DNA of 64,000 nt from Geminicoccus sp. Its GTDB lineage: Bacteria; Pseudomonadota; Alphaproteobacteria; UBA7985. Under the pieces are notes generated by a model. The model was not told the DNA's origin, ran no database searches, and worked only from the letters and a program-made list of their open reading frames with translations. Positions 8,907-17,070 of this stretch are shown here, one piece after another. Position 1 is the stretch's first letter. Each line of letters starts with the position of its first letter. The stretch covers positions 56,962 through 120,961 of the forward strand of contig PAPT01000018.1 in assembly GCA_002708995.1 (NCBI GenBank), written 5' to 3'. Both the position numbers and the translations under genes were made by a program.

Positions 8907-9773
8907 ATGACCATGCGCTACGTCTCCTTTGAAACGTCTCAAGGCCTGCCCAAGTTCGGCGCCATGGTCGGTGAAGACCAAATCTGCGACCTCAGCGAGG
9001 GCGAGTGGCTCGATCTCAGCGACGTTGCCGAAGACGTGGCCTGGGACGCGCTGGCCGCGAGCGTGGACCCGGAGCGCCGCGACTTTGCCGTGGCTGACGT
9101 GCGCATGCTGCCGCCGCTGACCCGGCCGGGTAAAATCCTGTGCGTGGGCGTCAACTACCCGGACCGCAACGCCGAATACAAGGACGGCTCGGGCGCGCCG
9201 CAATACATGTCGCTGTTCCCGCGCTTCATCGACGGCTTCAACGGGCCGGGCGAGAGCCTGATCCGCCCACCGGAGAGCGAGCAGCTGGACTATGAGGGCG
9301 AGATCGTCATCGTCATCGGGCAGGGTGGTCGCCGTATCCCGGAGGCCGAGGCCTACCACCACATCGCAGCGGTGACGCTGTGCAACGAAGGCACGATCCG
9401 AGACTGGGTGCGCCATGCCAAGTTCAACGTGACGCAGGGCAAGAACTGGGATCGCTCGGCAGCCATGGGGCCGTGGCTCATGCCCTTTACCGGCCCCGAC
9501 ATGATCCACGGGGTGACGCTGGAAACCCGCGTGAACGGCGAGGTGCGCCAGCACGATAACACCGCCAACATGATTTTCGGCTTTCCCAAGATTATCAACT
9601 ACATCTCTACCTTTACCACCCTGCACCCCGGCGACATGATCATCACCGGCACCCCGACCGGGGCCGGTGCGCGCTTTGACCCGCCGATCTGGCTGCGGCC
9701 GGGTGACGTGGTCGAGGTCGAGGTGCCGACTATCGGCATCCTGCGCAACGGCATCGAGGATGAAGCCCCATGA
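8907..9773 (+). CDS. hpaG: Fumarylacetoacetate-hydrolase-fold enzyme of the HPA pathway (HpaG-type isomerase/decarboxylase)
   Basis: The FAH fold is recognised by KILCVGVNYPDRNAEY, the metal-binding LDYEGEIVIVIG segment, the GKNWDRSAAMGPWL stretch and the final TGTPTGAGARFDPP. In this pathway the fold carries out 5-oxopent-3-ene-1,2,5-tricarboxylate decarboxylation and the following isomerisation. In E. coli these are two fused FAH domains of about 430 residues. Here there is one domain of 288 residues, so either one protein does both steps or a partner is encoded elsewhere. Its 3' end overlaps hpaH by 4 nt. Confidence 0.85.
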   Translation: MTMRYVSFETSQGLPKFGAMVGEDQICDLSEGEWLDLSDVAEDVAWDALAASVDPERRDFAVADVRMLPPLTRPGKILCVGVNYPDRNAEYKDGSGAPQYMSLFPRFIDGFNGPGESLIRPPESEQLDYEGEIVIVIGQGGRRIPEAEAYHHIAAVTLCNEGTIRDWVRHAKFNVTQGKNWDRSAAMGPWLMPFTGPDMIHGVTLETRVNGEVRQHDNTANMIFGFPKIINYISTFTTLHPGDMIITGTPTGAGARFDPPIWLRPGDVVEVEVPTIGILRNGIEDEAP

Positions 9774-10576
9774 GCCTGACCGACGCCCAGCGCGACGCCT
9801 TCGCCAAGGCCCTGTTCGACGCCGACCGCAGCCAGAGCCAGATCCCGGTGATCAGTCAACAGCATCCGGGGCTGGATATGGAAGACGCCTACGCCATACA
9901 GGCGGCACTGGTGCGCCGGTTCGTCGACGCCGGGCGGGTGATCCGTGGCTGGAAGATCGGCCTGACGTCAAAGGCGATGCAGTACGCGCTCGATATCGAC
10001 ATCCCAGACAGCGGCGTGCTGTTCGAAGACATGTTCTTCGACAATGGCGGCGAGGTGCCCACGGCGCGCTTCATCGCCACCCGGATCGAGGCCGAAATCT
10101 GCTTCATCATGAAAGACGACCTGCAAGGCCCGGGGGTTAAGGCCGCCGATGTCATCGCGGCGACCAAAAGTATCTGCCCGTCGCTGGAGATTCTCGACAC
10201 CCGCATCATTCCCAAAGACCCCGACACCGGTGCCATCCGCAAGGTCACCGACACCATCAGCGATAACGCCGCCAACGCCGGGATCGTGCTGGGTGACGAG
10301 CGCCACGCCATCGATGCCTTTGATCTGCGCTGGGTTGGCGCCATCGTCAGCCGCGACGGCGAGGTCGAGGAAACCGGTCTGGGCGCGGGCGTGCTCAACG
10401 ACCCGGTGGAGGGTATCGTCTGGCTGGCCAACCGGCTGGCGCAGTACGGCGACAAGATCAGCGCCGGCGACGTGGTGCTCAGCGGCTCGTTCATCCGGCC
10501 GGTGCAGGCCCCCAGAGGATCGCTGATCGAGGCTGATTTCGGCGCCTTCGGACAGGTTTCCTGCCGCTTCGTCTGA
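9770..10576 (+). CDS. hpaH: 2-oxo-hept-3-ene-1,7-dioate hydratase
   Basis: This enzyme hydrates 2-oxohept-3-enedioate to 2,4-dihydroxyhept-2-enedioate, the substrate of the HpaI aldolase. The 268-residue protein matches the MhpD/HpaH hydratase pattern: AYAIQAALVRR, GWKIGLTSKAMQ, PDSGVLFEDM, IEAEICFIM and the ADVIAATKSICPSLEILD stretch. The ATG overlaps the hpaG stop by 4 nt. No aldolase gene follows, so the pathway must be completed elsewhere in the genome. Confidence 0.9.
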   Translation: MSLTDAQRDAFAKALFDADRSQSQIPVISQQHPGLDMEDAYAIQAALVRRFVDAGRVIRGWKIGLTSKAMQYALDIDIPDSGVLFEDMFFDNGGEVPTARFIATRIEAEICFIMKDDLQGPGVKAADVIAATKSICPSLEILDTRIIPKDPDTGAIRKVTDTISDNAANAGIVLGDERHAIDAFDLRWVGAIVSRDGEVEETGLGAGVLNDPVEGIVWLANRLAQYGDKISAGDVVLSGSFIRPVQAPRGSLIEADFGAFGQVSCRFV

Positions 10577-10644
10577 GCGACTTTTTCCCAGTTTTATCAA
10601 AGAAAACAGTTGCTTCAGGCGAAGTTTGCAATAATAGTTAACAT

Positions 10645-11142
10645 ATGAATGATTTTGACATGAACGGTATCGACATCCTGGAGCGCCCGGGCTTTGAAAC
10701 CAGCCTGCCGATGATGCTCTATCGCGTGCTCGACGCGATCATGCCCGCCTACCGTGCGCTGTTCGCAGAGTACGGGCTGACCGAGCAGCAGTGGCGGGTG
10801 CTGCGCACGCTTTGGGACAACGAAAGCCTGTCGAGCACGGACGTGGCCGCGCGCACCCTGATCCCGGCGGCGAGCTTGGTCGGCGTGCTGGACCGGCTCG
10901 AACGCAAGGGCCTGATCGCTCGGATCCGCTCGGTTGAAGACCGCCGCGTGGTCATCGCCAAACTGACCGCCGAGGGGCGCGCGCTCGAGCGACAGATTGC
11001 CCCGCGTCTCGATGATATTCAGGCCTCGGTGCGGGCCTGCGTCAGCCCCGAGCAGTGGCAGGCGCTCACGCAGATACTGAAGGAATTCGAAGCCGGGCCC
11101 CGGCCCGCCGCTTCGCAGGAGGAGGACCGACAGCATGCTTAA
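10645..11142 (+). CDS. MarR-family regulator linked to hpaB
   Basis: This 165-residue winged-helix protein contains SLPMMLYRVLDAIMPAYRALF, the EYGLTEQQWRVLRTLW helix and the wing SVEDRRVVIAKLT. It is clearly related to, but different from, the MarR protein at 3935, so the block has two paralogous regulators. Its 3' end overlaps the hpaB start by 8 nt, which implies translational coupling to the hydroxylase. The likely ligand is an HPA-type aromatic, by context only. The AT-rich stretch just upstream (ATAGTTAACATATGAAT) is the probable promoter zone. Confidence 0.82.
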   Translation: MNDFDMNGIDILERPGFETSLPMMLYRVLDAIMPAYRALFAEYGLTEQQWRVLRTLWDNESLSSTDVAARTLIPAASLVGVLDRLERKGLIARIRSVEDRRVVIAKLTAEGRALERQIAPRLDDIQASVRACVSPEQWQALTQILKEFEAGPRPAASQEEDRQHA

Positions 11143-12622
11143 GACCAACCCGACCGGCGCCGGTAAGGGCGTCCGCACGGCCGCCGAATACCTCGCCGGG
11201 CTGCAGGATGACCGCGAGGTCTGGACCGGCGGTGAGCGCGTCAAGGACGTGACCACCCACCCGGCGACGCGGCGGGGGGCGGCGACGCTGGCCAGCTTCC
11301 TCGAACGCCAGTCCGACCCGGCGCTGCTCGACACCCTGACGTACGAGGACGAGGACGGCGACCGTTGCGCCATGGCGTTCATGCTGCCCAAATCCAAGGA
11401 AGACGTGAAGCGGCGCGGCAAGGCCTACTATGAGTGGGCTACCTGGTCGCACGGCATGTTCGGCCGGACCCCCGATTATAAGAACGCCTCGCTGATGGCC
11501 TTCGCCGGTGCTGCGCAGTGGCTCGATCTTGGCACCGAGCGCGGGATGGGGAACCCTGACTTCACCCAGAACATGCGCAACTACTACGACTACGCCCGCA
11601 AGAACGATCTGGTGCTGACCCACACGCTGCTCAACCCGCACAAGTCCCACGCCGTTGCCGGGCAAGGGCGGTTTGACGACGAGGTCGCGCTGCACGTCGT
11701 GCGCGAGACCGACGCTGGGATCATCGTCCGGGGCGCGCGCCTGCTCGCCACGCTCGGTCCGACGGCGGACGAAATCGAGGTCTTCCCTTCGACCGTGCTC
11801 AAGGGCTCGGATGAGAATATTCCCTTCGCCTTTGCCTTCGCCATCCCAATTGCCACCCCGGGGCTGAAGCTGCTGGCGCGCGATACCTACGATCTGGGCA
11901 AGAGCCACTTCGATGCGCCGCTGTCCTCGCGGTTCGAGGAAATGGACGCCGTCGTGATCTTCGACGACGTGCTGGTGCCGTGGGAGCGGCTGTTCATGTA
12001 CCGCGAGCCGGGCCTGTGCAATCAGGCCTTCGCCAAGACCAACGCGGTCGTGCACATGATGCATCAAGTCGCCTGCGGCAAGCTGGCCAAGGCCGAGTTC
12101 ATGGTCGGCCTGATGTCGGCGATCGCGCAGTCGTCTGCGCGCGACAAGGACCTGCACGTCAAGGGCATGATCGCTGAGGTAATGATGATGTGCGAGACCG
12201 TGCGGGCGCTGCTGTTCTCTGCCGAGGAGCAGGCGCAAGAGGATGAGTGGGGCAACTGGATCCCGCTGCGCTGTCCGCTGGACACCTCGCGCAACCTGTT
12301 CCCGAAGATGTACCCGCGCATGGTCGAGATCCTGCAGCTGCTGGGGTCGAGCTCGCTGATGGCGACGCCGGCAGAGGCTGATTTCTCCAACGAAATCTCC
12401 GAGGACGTGGCCCGCTACTTCCAGCTCGCCAACCTTGAATCGCGCGATCGTGTGGCGCTGTTCCGGCTGGCGCACGATGTCTGTGTCAGTGGTTTCGGCA
12501 GCCGTCAGGCGCTGTACGAGCGGTTCTTCTTCGGCCCGCCCGCACTCATGCATTCGCTGTACTACGACCTCTATGACAAGGAGCCGCTGATCGGCCGAGT
12601 CAACGATTTGATCAAGGCCTGA
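11135..12622 (+). CDS. hpaB: 4-hydroxyphenylacetate 3-monooxygenase, oxygenase component
   Basis: This FADH2-dependent monooxygenase puts the second hydroxyl on 4-hydroxyphenylacetate to give homoprotocatechuate, the substrate of hpaD. The 495-residue length and motifs fit HpaB: a start resembling GVRTAAEYLAGLQDDREVW, the YYEWATWSHGMFGRTPDYKN region, the DDVLVPWERLFMYREP segment and a final GPPALMHSLYYDLYDKEPL. HpaB needs a separate flavin reductase, HpaC, and none is seen in the window. A related family hydroxylates other phenols, but the neighbours favour HPA. Confidence 0.88.
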   Translation: MLKTNPTGAGKGVRTAAEYLAGLQDDREVWTGGERVKDVTTHPATRRGAATLASFLERQSDPALLDTLTYEDEDGDRCAMAFMLPKSKEDVKRRGKAYYEWATWSHGMFGRTPDYKNASLMAFAGAAQWLDLGTERGMGNPDFTQNMRNYYDYARKNDLVLTHTLLNPHKSHAVAGQGRFDDEVALHVVRETDAGIIVRGARLLATLGPTADEIEVFPSTVLKGSDENIPFAFAFAIPIATPGLKLLARDTYDLGKSHFDAPLSSRFEEMDAVVIFDDVLVPWERLFMYREPGLCNQAFAKTNAVVHMMHQVACGKLAKAEFMVGLMSAIAQSSARDKDLHVKGMIAEVMMMCETVRALLFSAEEQAQEDEWGNWIPLRCPLDTSRNLFPKMYPRMVEILQLLGSSSLMATPAEADFSNEISEDVARYFQLANLESRDRVALFRLAHDVCVSGFGSRQALYERFFFGPPALMHSLYYDLYDKEPLIGRVNDLIKA

Positions 12623-12699
12623 TAAGGCGCCGATCAAGGCTTGATGAAGGCTCCGGTCTTCCCCTAGTCTGACGCGCAGTCAGTAACGGGAAGACGCAC

Positions 12700-13926
12700 T
12701 TGAGCCTCGATCAGAATTTCCGGCCACCACGGCAGCAGCGCTACGACGTGGTTATCGTTGGCGGTGCCATGTACGGTTCGTCGATCGCCTGGTGGACGGC
12801 GAGCAACCCCGACTTTGACGGCTCGATTCTGGTGGTCGAGCGCGACCCCAGCTACGCCTTAGCCTCGACCAGCCACACCAATTCCTGCATCCGCCAGCAG
12901 TTCAGCAACGAGATCAACGTCCGCATCTCACAGTTCGGCGCTCACTTCATCCGCAACTTCCGCGACTTCATGGGCGGGGACGAGCGGGTGCCGGATATCG
13001 TGCTGCAGAGCTTCGGCTATCTCTATCTGGCCGACAATCAGGCCTTCGCCGACCTACTGAGCCAGAACCAGCAGATCCAGTCGGACCTCGGCGCGGGCAC
13101 GCGCATGCTCAGCCGCGAGCAGATCGCGGCGCAATTCCCGTTCTACCAGCTCGACGACATCATCGCCGGCAGCCACAACCCGGTCGACGAGGGCTATTTC
13201 GACGGCGCGACCATCTTTGACTGGTGGCGGCGTTCGGCGCGCGAGCGCGGGGTCGAATACTGCACCAACGAAGTCGTCGGCATGGACCTCAATCCGGCCG
13301 GGTCCGCCGTGGACGCCGTGCGGCTGGCGACCGGAGAGACCATCGCCTGCGGACAGGTGGTCAACGCCAGCGGCCCCCGGGCGGGCGAAACCGCGCGCAT
13401 GATCGGTGCGGAGCTGCCCGTGGAGCCGCGCAAGCGCTTCACGTTTATCTTTGATGCTGCTGAGCCGCTGGATCAGGACCTGCCGCTGACCATCGACCCC
13501 AGCGGGGTGCACATGCGCACCGACGGGCGCTACTACCTCGCCGGCAGTCCACCCGAAGAAGGTGACGATCCGGCAGTGGCCTACGACGACTTCGCGGCGG
13601 ATCACGGGCTGTGGGAGAACAAGGTCTGGCCGGTGCTGGCCAGCCGCGTGCCCCAGTTCGAGCGGATCAAGCTGATCAACTCGTGGGTTGGGCACTATGC
13701 CTTCAACACCCTCGATCAGAACGCCATCATCGGCCCGCACAGCCAGGTCAGCAACTTCCTGTTTTCCAATGGTTTTTCCGGGCACGGCTTCCAGCAGTCA
13801 CCGGCGCTCGGGCGCGGTCTGTCAGAGTGGCTGATGTACGGTGAATACCGCAACCTCGACCTCAGCCCCTTCGGTTTCGACCGGATCGAAGCCGGGCACC
13901 CCTTCCTCGAAAAGGCAGTAATCTGA
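12700..13926 (+). CDS. FAD-dependent oxidoreductase (DAO / sarcosine-oxidase-like)
   Basis: The 408-residue protein opens with the dinucleotide fold YDVVIVGGAMYGSSIAWW (about residues 10-30) and an acidic VVERDP at the end of the second strand. It carries the DAO-family C-terminal stretch IIGPHSQVSNFLFSNGFSG and GHGFQQSPALG. Relatives oxidise the C-N bond of amino acids or N-methylated amines to an imine. The substrate is unknown. It starts at TTG (no ATG in position) and its stop overlaps the following SDR ATG, so the two probably act together, perhaps on a compound that enters the HPA route. Confidence 0.8.
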   Translation: MSLDQNFRPPRQQRYDVVIVGGAMYGSSIAWWTASNPDFDGSILVVERDPSYALASTSHTNSCIRQQFSNEINVRISQFGAHFIRNFRDFMGGDERVPDIVLQSFGYLYLADNQAFADLLSQNQQIQSDLGAGTRMLSREQIAAQFPFYQLDDIIAGSHNPVDEGYFDGATIFDWWRRSARERGVEYCTNEVVGMDLNPAGSAVDAVRLATGETIACGQVVNASGPRAGETARMIGAELPVEPRKRFTFIFDAAEPLDQDLPLTIDPSGVHMRTDGRYYLAGSPPEEGDDPAVAYDDFAADHGLWENKVWPVLASRVPQFERIKLINSWVGHYAFNTLDQNAIIGPHSQVSNFLFSNGFSGHGFQQSPALGRGLSEWLMYGEYRNLDLSPFGFDRIEAGHPFLEKAVI

Positions 13927-14639
13927 TGACCTCTCCCTCTGAAAAGCCCGTCGCAATGATTATCGGCGGTGGCAGCGGTATCGGTGCTGATGCCGCCAGA
14001 AAGATGAACGAGCTGGGTTACGCGGTCGCCATCCTGTCTTCCAGCGGCAAGGGCGAGGCGCTGGCGCAGTCGCTGGGCGGTTTCGGCTTCACCGGCTCCA
14101 ATCTTGAACCGGCCAATCTGAGCGCCTTTGTCGAGGGCACGATGGCCCAGTTTGGCCGCATCGACGCGCTGATCAACTGCGCGGGTCACGGCCCCAAGGG
14201 ACCGGTGCTGGAGATCAGCGACGAGGACTGGCATCTGGGGCTGGACTACTACCTGCTCAACGTCATTCGCGCGACCCGGCTGGTGGCGCCGATCATGGTG
14301 GCTCAGGGCAGCGGCGCCATCGTCAATGTCTCCACCTTTGCCGTGTTCGAGCCAGACCCGGATTTTCCAACATCGGCCGTCTTCCGCGCCGGTCTGGCGG
14401 GCTTCACCAAGCTGTTTGCGGACAAGCACGCGGGCGACGGGGTGCGGATGAACAACGTCCTGCCGGGCTTCATCGACAGCCTGCCGGAGAAGCCCGATCG
14501 CGTGGCGCGCATTCCCGCCGGTCGCTACGCTCGGGTGCGCGAGCTGTCGGAGAGCATCGCCTTTCTCGCCACCGATGCGTCGAGCTATATCACCGGGCAG
14601 AACCTGCGGGTTGACGGCGGGCTGACCCAGTCGGTCTAG
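13926..14639 (+). CDS. SDR-family protein lacking the catalytic Tyr-x3-Lys
   Basis: The 237 residues show the short-chain dehydrogenase fold: the glycine motif IIGGGSGIGADAARK near 11-25, a DALINCAGHGP segment in place of NNAG, IVNVSTF with the conserved Ser, and a C-terminal SSYITGQNLRVDGGLTQ. Where the family has YxxxK the sequence reads SAVFR, so Tyr is replaced by Ser and Lys by Arg. Either the chemistry differs or the protein no longer acts as a dehydrogenase. The ATG overlaps the stop of the FAD oxidoreductase, implying joint expression. Confidence 0.82.
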   Translation: MTSPSEKPVAMIIGGGSGIGADAARKMNELGYAVAILSSSGKGEALAQSLGGFGFTGSNLEPANLSAFVEGTMAQFGRIDALINCAGHGPKGPVLEISDEDWHLGLDYYLLNVIRATRLVAPIMVAQGSGAIVNVSTFAVFEPDPDFPTSAVFRAGLAGFTKLFADKHAGDGVRMNNVLPGFIDSLPEKPDRVARIPAGRYARVRELSESIAFLATDASSYITGQNLRVDGGLTQSV

Positions 14640-14656
14640 CCGACCAGCCGCGCTGT

Positions 14657-15130
14657 TCAGCCTTCGCCCAGCCCGTCTTCCGTCTGCGGCCCTTCTTCTG
14701 GCGCGAGACCGAGGCGCGGCAGTTCCACCTTGGGACAGCGATCCATGATCACCCGCAGCCCGGCTGCTTCGGCGCGGGCGGCGGCGGTTTCGTTGATTAC
14801 GCCTTCCTGCATCCAGATGGCGCGCAGACCCAGCCGCTCTCGCTGGGCGAGGGCCTCGTCGACGACCCCGTCGGCCGCTTCCGCGTTGCGGAAGATGTCG
14901 ACCATCTCCACCGGTCCCGGAACATCAGCGAGTGACGCAGAGACCGGCTGCCCGAGGATGGTCTGACCGGCCAGGCCCGGGTTGACAGGGTAGACCTGAT
15001 AGTCCTGCTCGAGCAGGTAGGCCATGACCTTGAACGAGTCCCGCTCGGGGTTGGCGCTGGCGCCCACCAAAGCGATGTGCGGGGCGCTTTGGAGCACGTC
15101 GCGGATCAGGCTGTCGTCGTAGTCGGGCAT
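14657..15130 (-). CDS. CoA-binding domain protein (YccU type)
   Basis: This is a stand-alone CoA-binding Rossmann domain of 157 residues with HIALVGASANPERDSFKVMAYL, YPVNPGLAGQTILGQPV and LRAIWMQEGVINE. The biological role of this family is not settled. The ORF track begins at 15187. The internal ATG at 15130 has an AAGGAG ribosome site 7 nt upstream, and the domain starts immediately after it, so it is preferred. It lies convergent with the SDR gene and divergent from the next TRAP operon. Confidence 0.85.
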   Translation of the reverse strand: MPDYDDSLIRDVLQSAPHIALVGASANPERDSFKVMAYLLEQDYQVYPVNPGLAGQTILGQPVSASLADVPGPVEMVDIFRNAEAADGVVDEALAQRERLGLRAIWMQEGVINETAAARAEAAGLRVIMDRCPKVELPRLGLAPEEGPQTEDGLGEG

Positions 15131-15307
15131 GGGGTGGTCTCCTTCTGCGGTTGGTGCAGCGGTAAACTGTGAAGGCCGACGTCGCAATCCCCTGCGTTTT
15201 CGGCGGGTTTCGACCTAGACAAGCCCTGACCGACGAAGGATGCTGACCAACTCGGAAACAGTCCGCACCAGCGCCTACGCGCGCTGACCGGACAGAAGGA
15301 GGATACC

Positions 15308-16318
15308 ATGAAAAAGCTTATTCTGGCGGCGGCAGGTCTGCTGCTGATGACCACGGCGGCGGCGGCTCAGGAAGTCACACTTCGCCTGCACCACTTCATG
15401 GGGGAGAAGGCGCCCCTACACGGCAAGATGATGGTTCCGCTCGCGGCAGCCATCGAAGAGGCCTCTGAAGGCCGGATGAAGGTCGAGGTTTTCTCAGGCA
15501 TGTCTTTGGGCGGCCGCCCCGGTGATCTCTACGACCAGGCCGCTGACGGCGCGGTCGATATCGTTGTTACCCTGCCGGGCTACACCGCCGGTCGCTTTAA
15601 CCGCTCTGAGGTCTTTGAACTGCCGTTCATGATGAAGGACCCAGTTGCGACCGCTGAAGCCTACTACGATCTGATCACGCAGGACCTGCAGGACGGCGAG
15701 TTCGAGGAAACCAAGATTCTGACCTCGTGGGTCCACGGCCCGGGCGTGCTTCACTCCAAGGAGCCGATCAGCAGCCTCGAAGACATGGTGGGGCAGGAAA
15801 TGCGCGGCCCGACCCGCGTGGTCACCGACCTGCTGGGTGAGCTGGGTGCAACCCCCGTGGGTATGCCGCTGCCGCTGATCCCGGAAAACCTGTCCAAGGG
15901 CGTGATTTCCGGCACCGTACTGCCGTGGGAAGTGACCCCATCGATCCGTCTGGCCGAGCTGGTTTCCAACCACACCGAGCTGTCGGGTGACACCTCGCTG
16001 TACACGGCCGTGTTCATCATGGCGATGAACTGGGATTCCTACGAAGGCCTGCCTGATGATCTGCGCCAGATCCTCGATGACCACACCGGCAAGGGGCTGG
16101 CTGCCTCGACCGCTCAGGTTATGCTCGACGCCGATGCCGGTGGCCGTAACGTCGCTTCGGGAAACACCTTCATCACCCTTGATGGTGCTGAAGTCGAGCG
16201 CTGGAAGGCTGCAGCCCAGCCTGTGGTCGACCGCTGGGTCACCCGCGCGGGCGAAATGGGCTTCGATGGTGAAGCCGCCATTGCACAGGCACGCGCGCTG
16301 ATCGACGCAAACCTGTAA
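15308..16318 (+). CDS. dctP: TRAP transporter substrate-binding protein (DctP family), second system
   Basis: This 336-residue periplasmic receptor starts with a signal peptide (MKKLILAAAGLLLMTTAAAA). It shows DctP landmarks, including VTLRLHHFMGEKAP after cleavage, the GPTRVVTDLLGELGATPVGMP ligand-site region and the VISGTVLPWEV stretch. An AAGGAGG ribosome site precedes the ATG. It is the first gene of a rightward dctP-dctQ-dctM operon, and a hairpin terminator directly after it should leave the receptor more abundant than the permeases. The ligand is unknown. Confidence 0.9.
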   Translation: MKKLILAAAGLLLMTTAAAAQEVTLRLHHFMGEKAPLHGKMMVPLAAAIEEASEGRMKVEVFSGMSLGGRPGDLYDQAADGAVDIVVTLPGYTAGRFNRSEVFELPFMMKDPVATAEAYYDLITQDLQDGEFEETKILTSWVHGPGVLHSKEPISSLEDMVGQEMRGPTRVVTDLLGELGATPVGMPLPLIPENLSKGVISGTVLPWEVTPSIRLAELVSNHTELSGDTSLYTAVFIMAMNWDSYEGLPDDLRQILDDHTGKGLAASTAQVMLDADAGGRNVASGNTFITLDGAEVERWKAAAQPVVDRWVTRAGEMGFDGEAAIAQARALIDANL

Positions 16319-16340
16319 TCCCACGCTGACCGTGGCATTG

Positions 16341-16376
16341 ACGCTGGCGCACGCTAAAGTGTGCCAGCGTTTTTTT
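16341..16376 (+). terminator. Terminator/attenuator between dctP and dctQM
   Basis: A 12-bp stem (ACGCTGGCGCAC with GTGTGCCAGCGT, one G-T wobble) with loop GCTAAA is followed by a run of seven T. It lies inside the operon, 22 bases past the dctP stop, and would stop part of the transcription before dctQ. Confidence 0.9.
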
Positions 16377-16413
16377 GGGGGTTATCGGCGGGTGAGAGGC
16401 GCAGGACTGACAG

Positions 16414-17070
16414 GTGTTTGCCGTACTTGATCGCTGGATGGAGCGGGGTGCCGCCGGTATTGCGCTGGTGGGCGGGTTGGGCCTGATCCTCGCCATTTCG
16501 GTAACCTGCCTGAGTGTGGTGCTGAAGCTGGTTCGGCGCAGCCTCGATGCTGTGCTCGGGCGGTACTTCGAGACCGTGCCGTGGGGTGGCATTCGCCCGG
16601 TGCTGGGTGAGGAAGAACTGGTTTCCTTCGCCGTCGGCTTCGCGCTGTTCGCCGCCTTGCCCTGGGTCATGCTGAAAAAGGGCCATATCCGCATCGACCT
16701 GCTCGAGCCTTGGTTCGGCGCCCGGTTGAACCGCTGGCTAGATCTGATCGGCGACCTCGCGCTGACGGTGATTGCCTATCTGATCATGACCCAGCAATGG
16801 TATCTGATCTTCAAGAAGGCGCGGCGCTCTCAAGATCCGTTGCTCGATCTGGTCTTTGCCGGGGACTGGGCGACGGTGCTGGAGCGGGTGCGGGTGCGCG
16901 ACGAGAGCCAGATCCTCGGTCTCAAGCTCTGGCCCCTGCACATCGTCGCTGAAGTCTGTGTGATCCTGTTCTTCATCACGGCGGTATATTGCTGCCTGCG
17001 CAGCGCGCGGGCGCTGCTGCGGCCCTCTGCTGGTAGCGGAAACGGAACCGGGGAGGGTGGTCATGTTTGA
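16414..17070 (+). CDS. dctQ: TRAP transporter small permease (DctQ family)
   Basis: The 218-residue membrane protein has hydrophobic stretches at about 15-35, 68-85, 108-128 and 180-200, matching the four-helix DctQ layout. The loop before helix 2 is longer than usual (residues 36-68, including PVLGEEELVSFAVGFALF, where the conserved E-E pair is seen). It begins at GTG. It lies downstream of the intra-operon terminator and overlaps dctM by a few bases. Confidence 0.82.
   Translation: MFAVLDRWMERGAAGIALVGGLGLILAISVTCLSVVLKLVRRSLDAVLGRYFETVPWGGIRPVLGEEELVSFAVGFALFAALPWVMLKKGHIRIDLLEPWFGARLNRWLDLIGDLALTVIAYLIMTQQWYLIFKKARRSQDPLLDLVFAGDWATVLERVRVRDESQILGLKLWPLHIVAEVCVILFFITAVYCCLRSARALLRPSAGSGNGTGEGGHV

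Noticed and set aside
11066-12637. 523-aa ORF on the minus strand
   Set aside because: It is antisense to hpaB and has no family motif.
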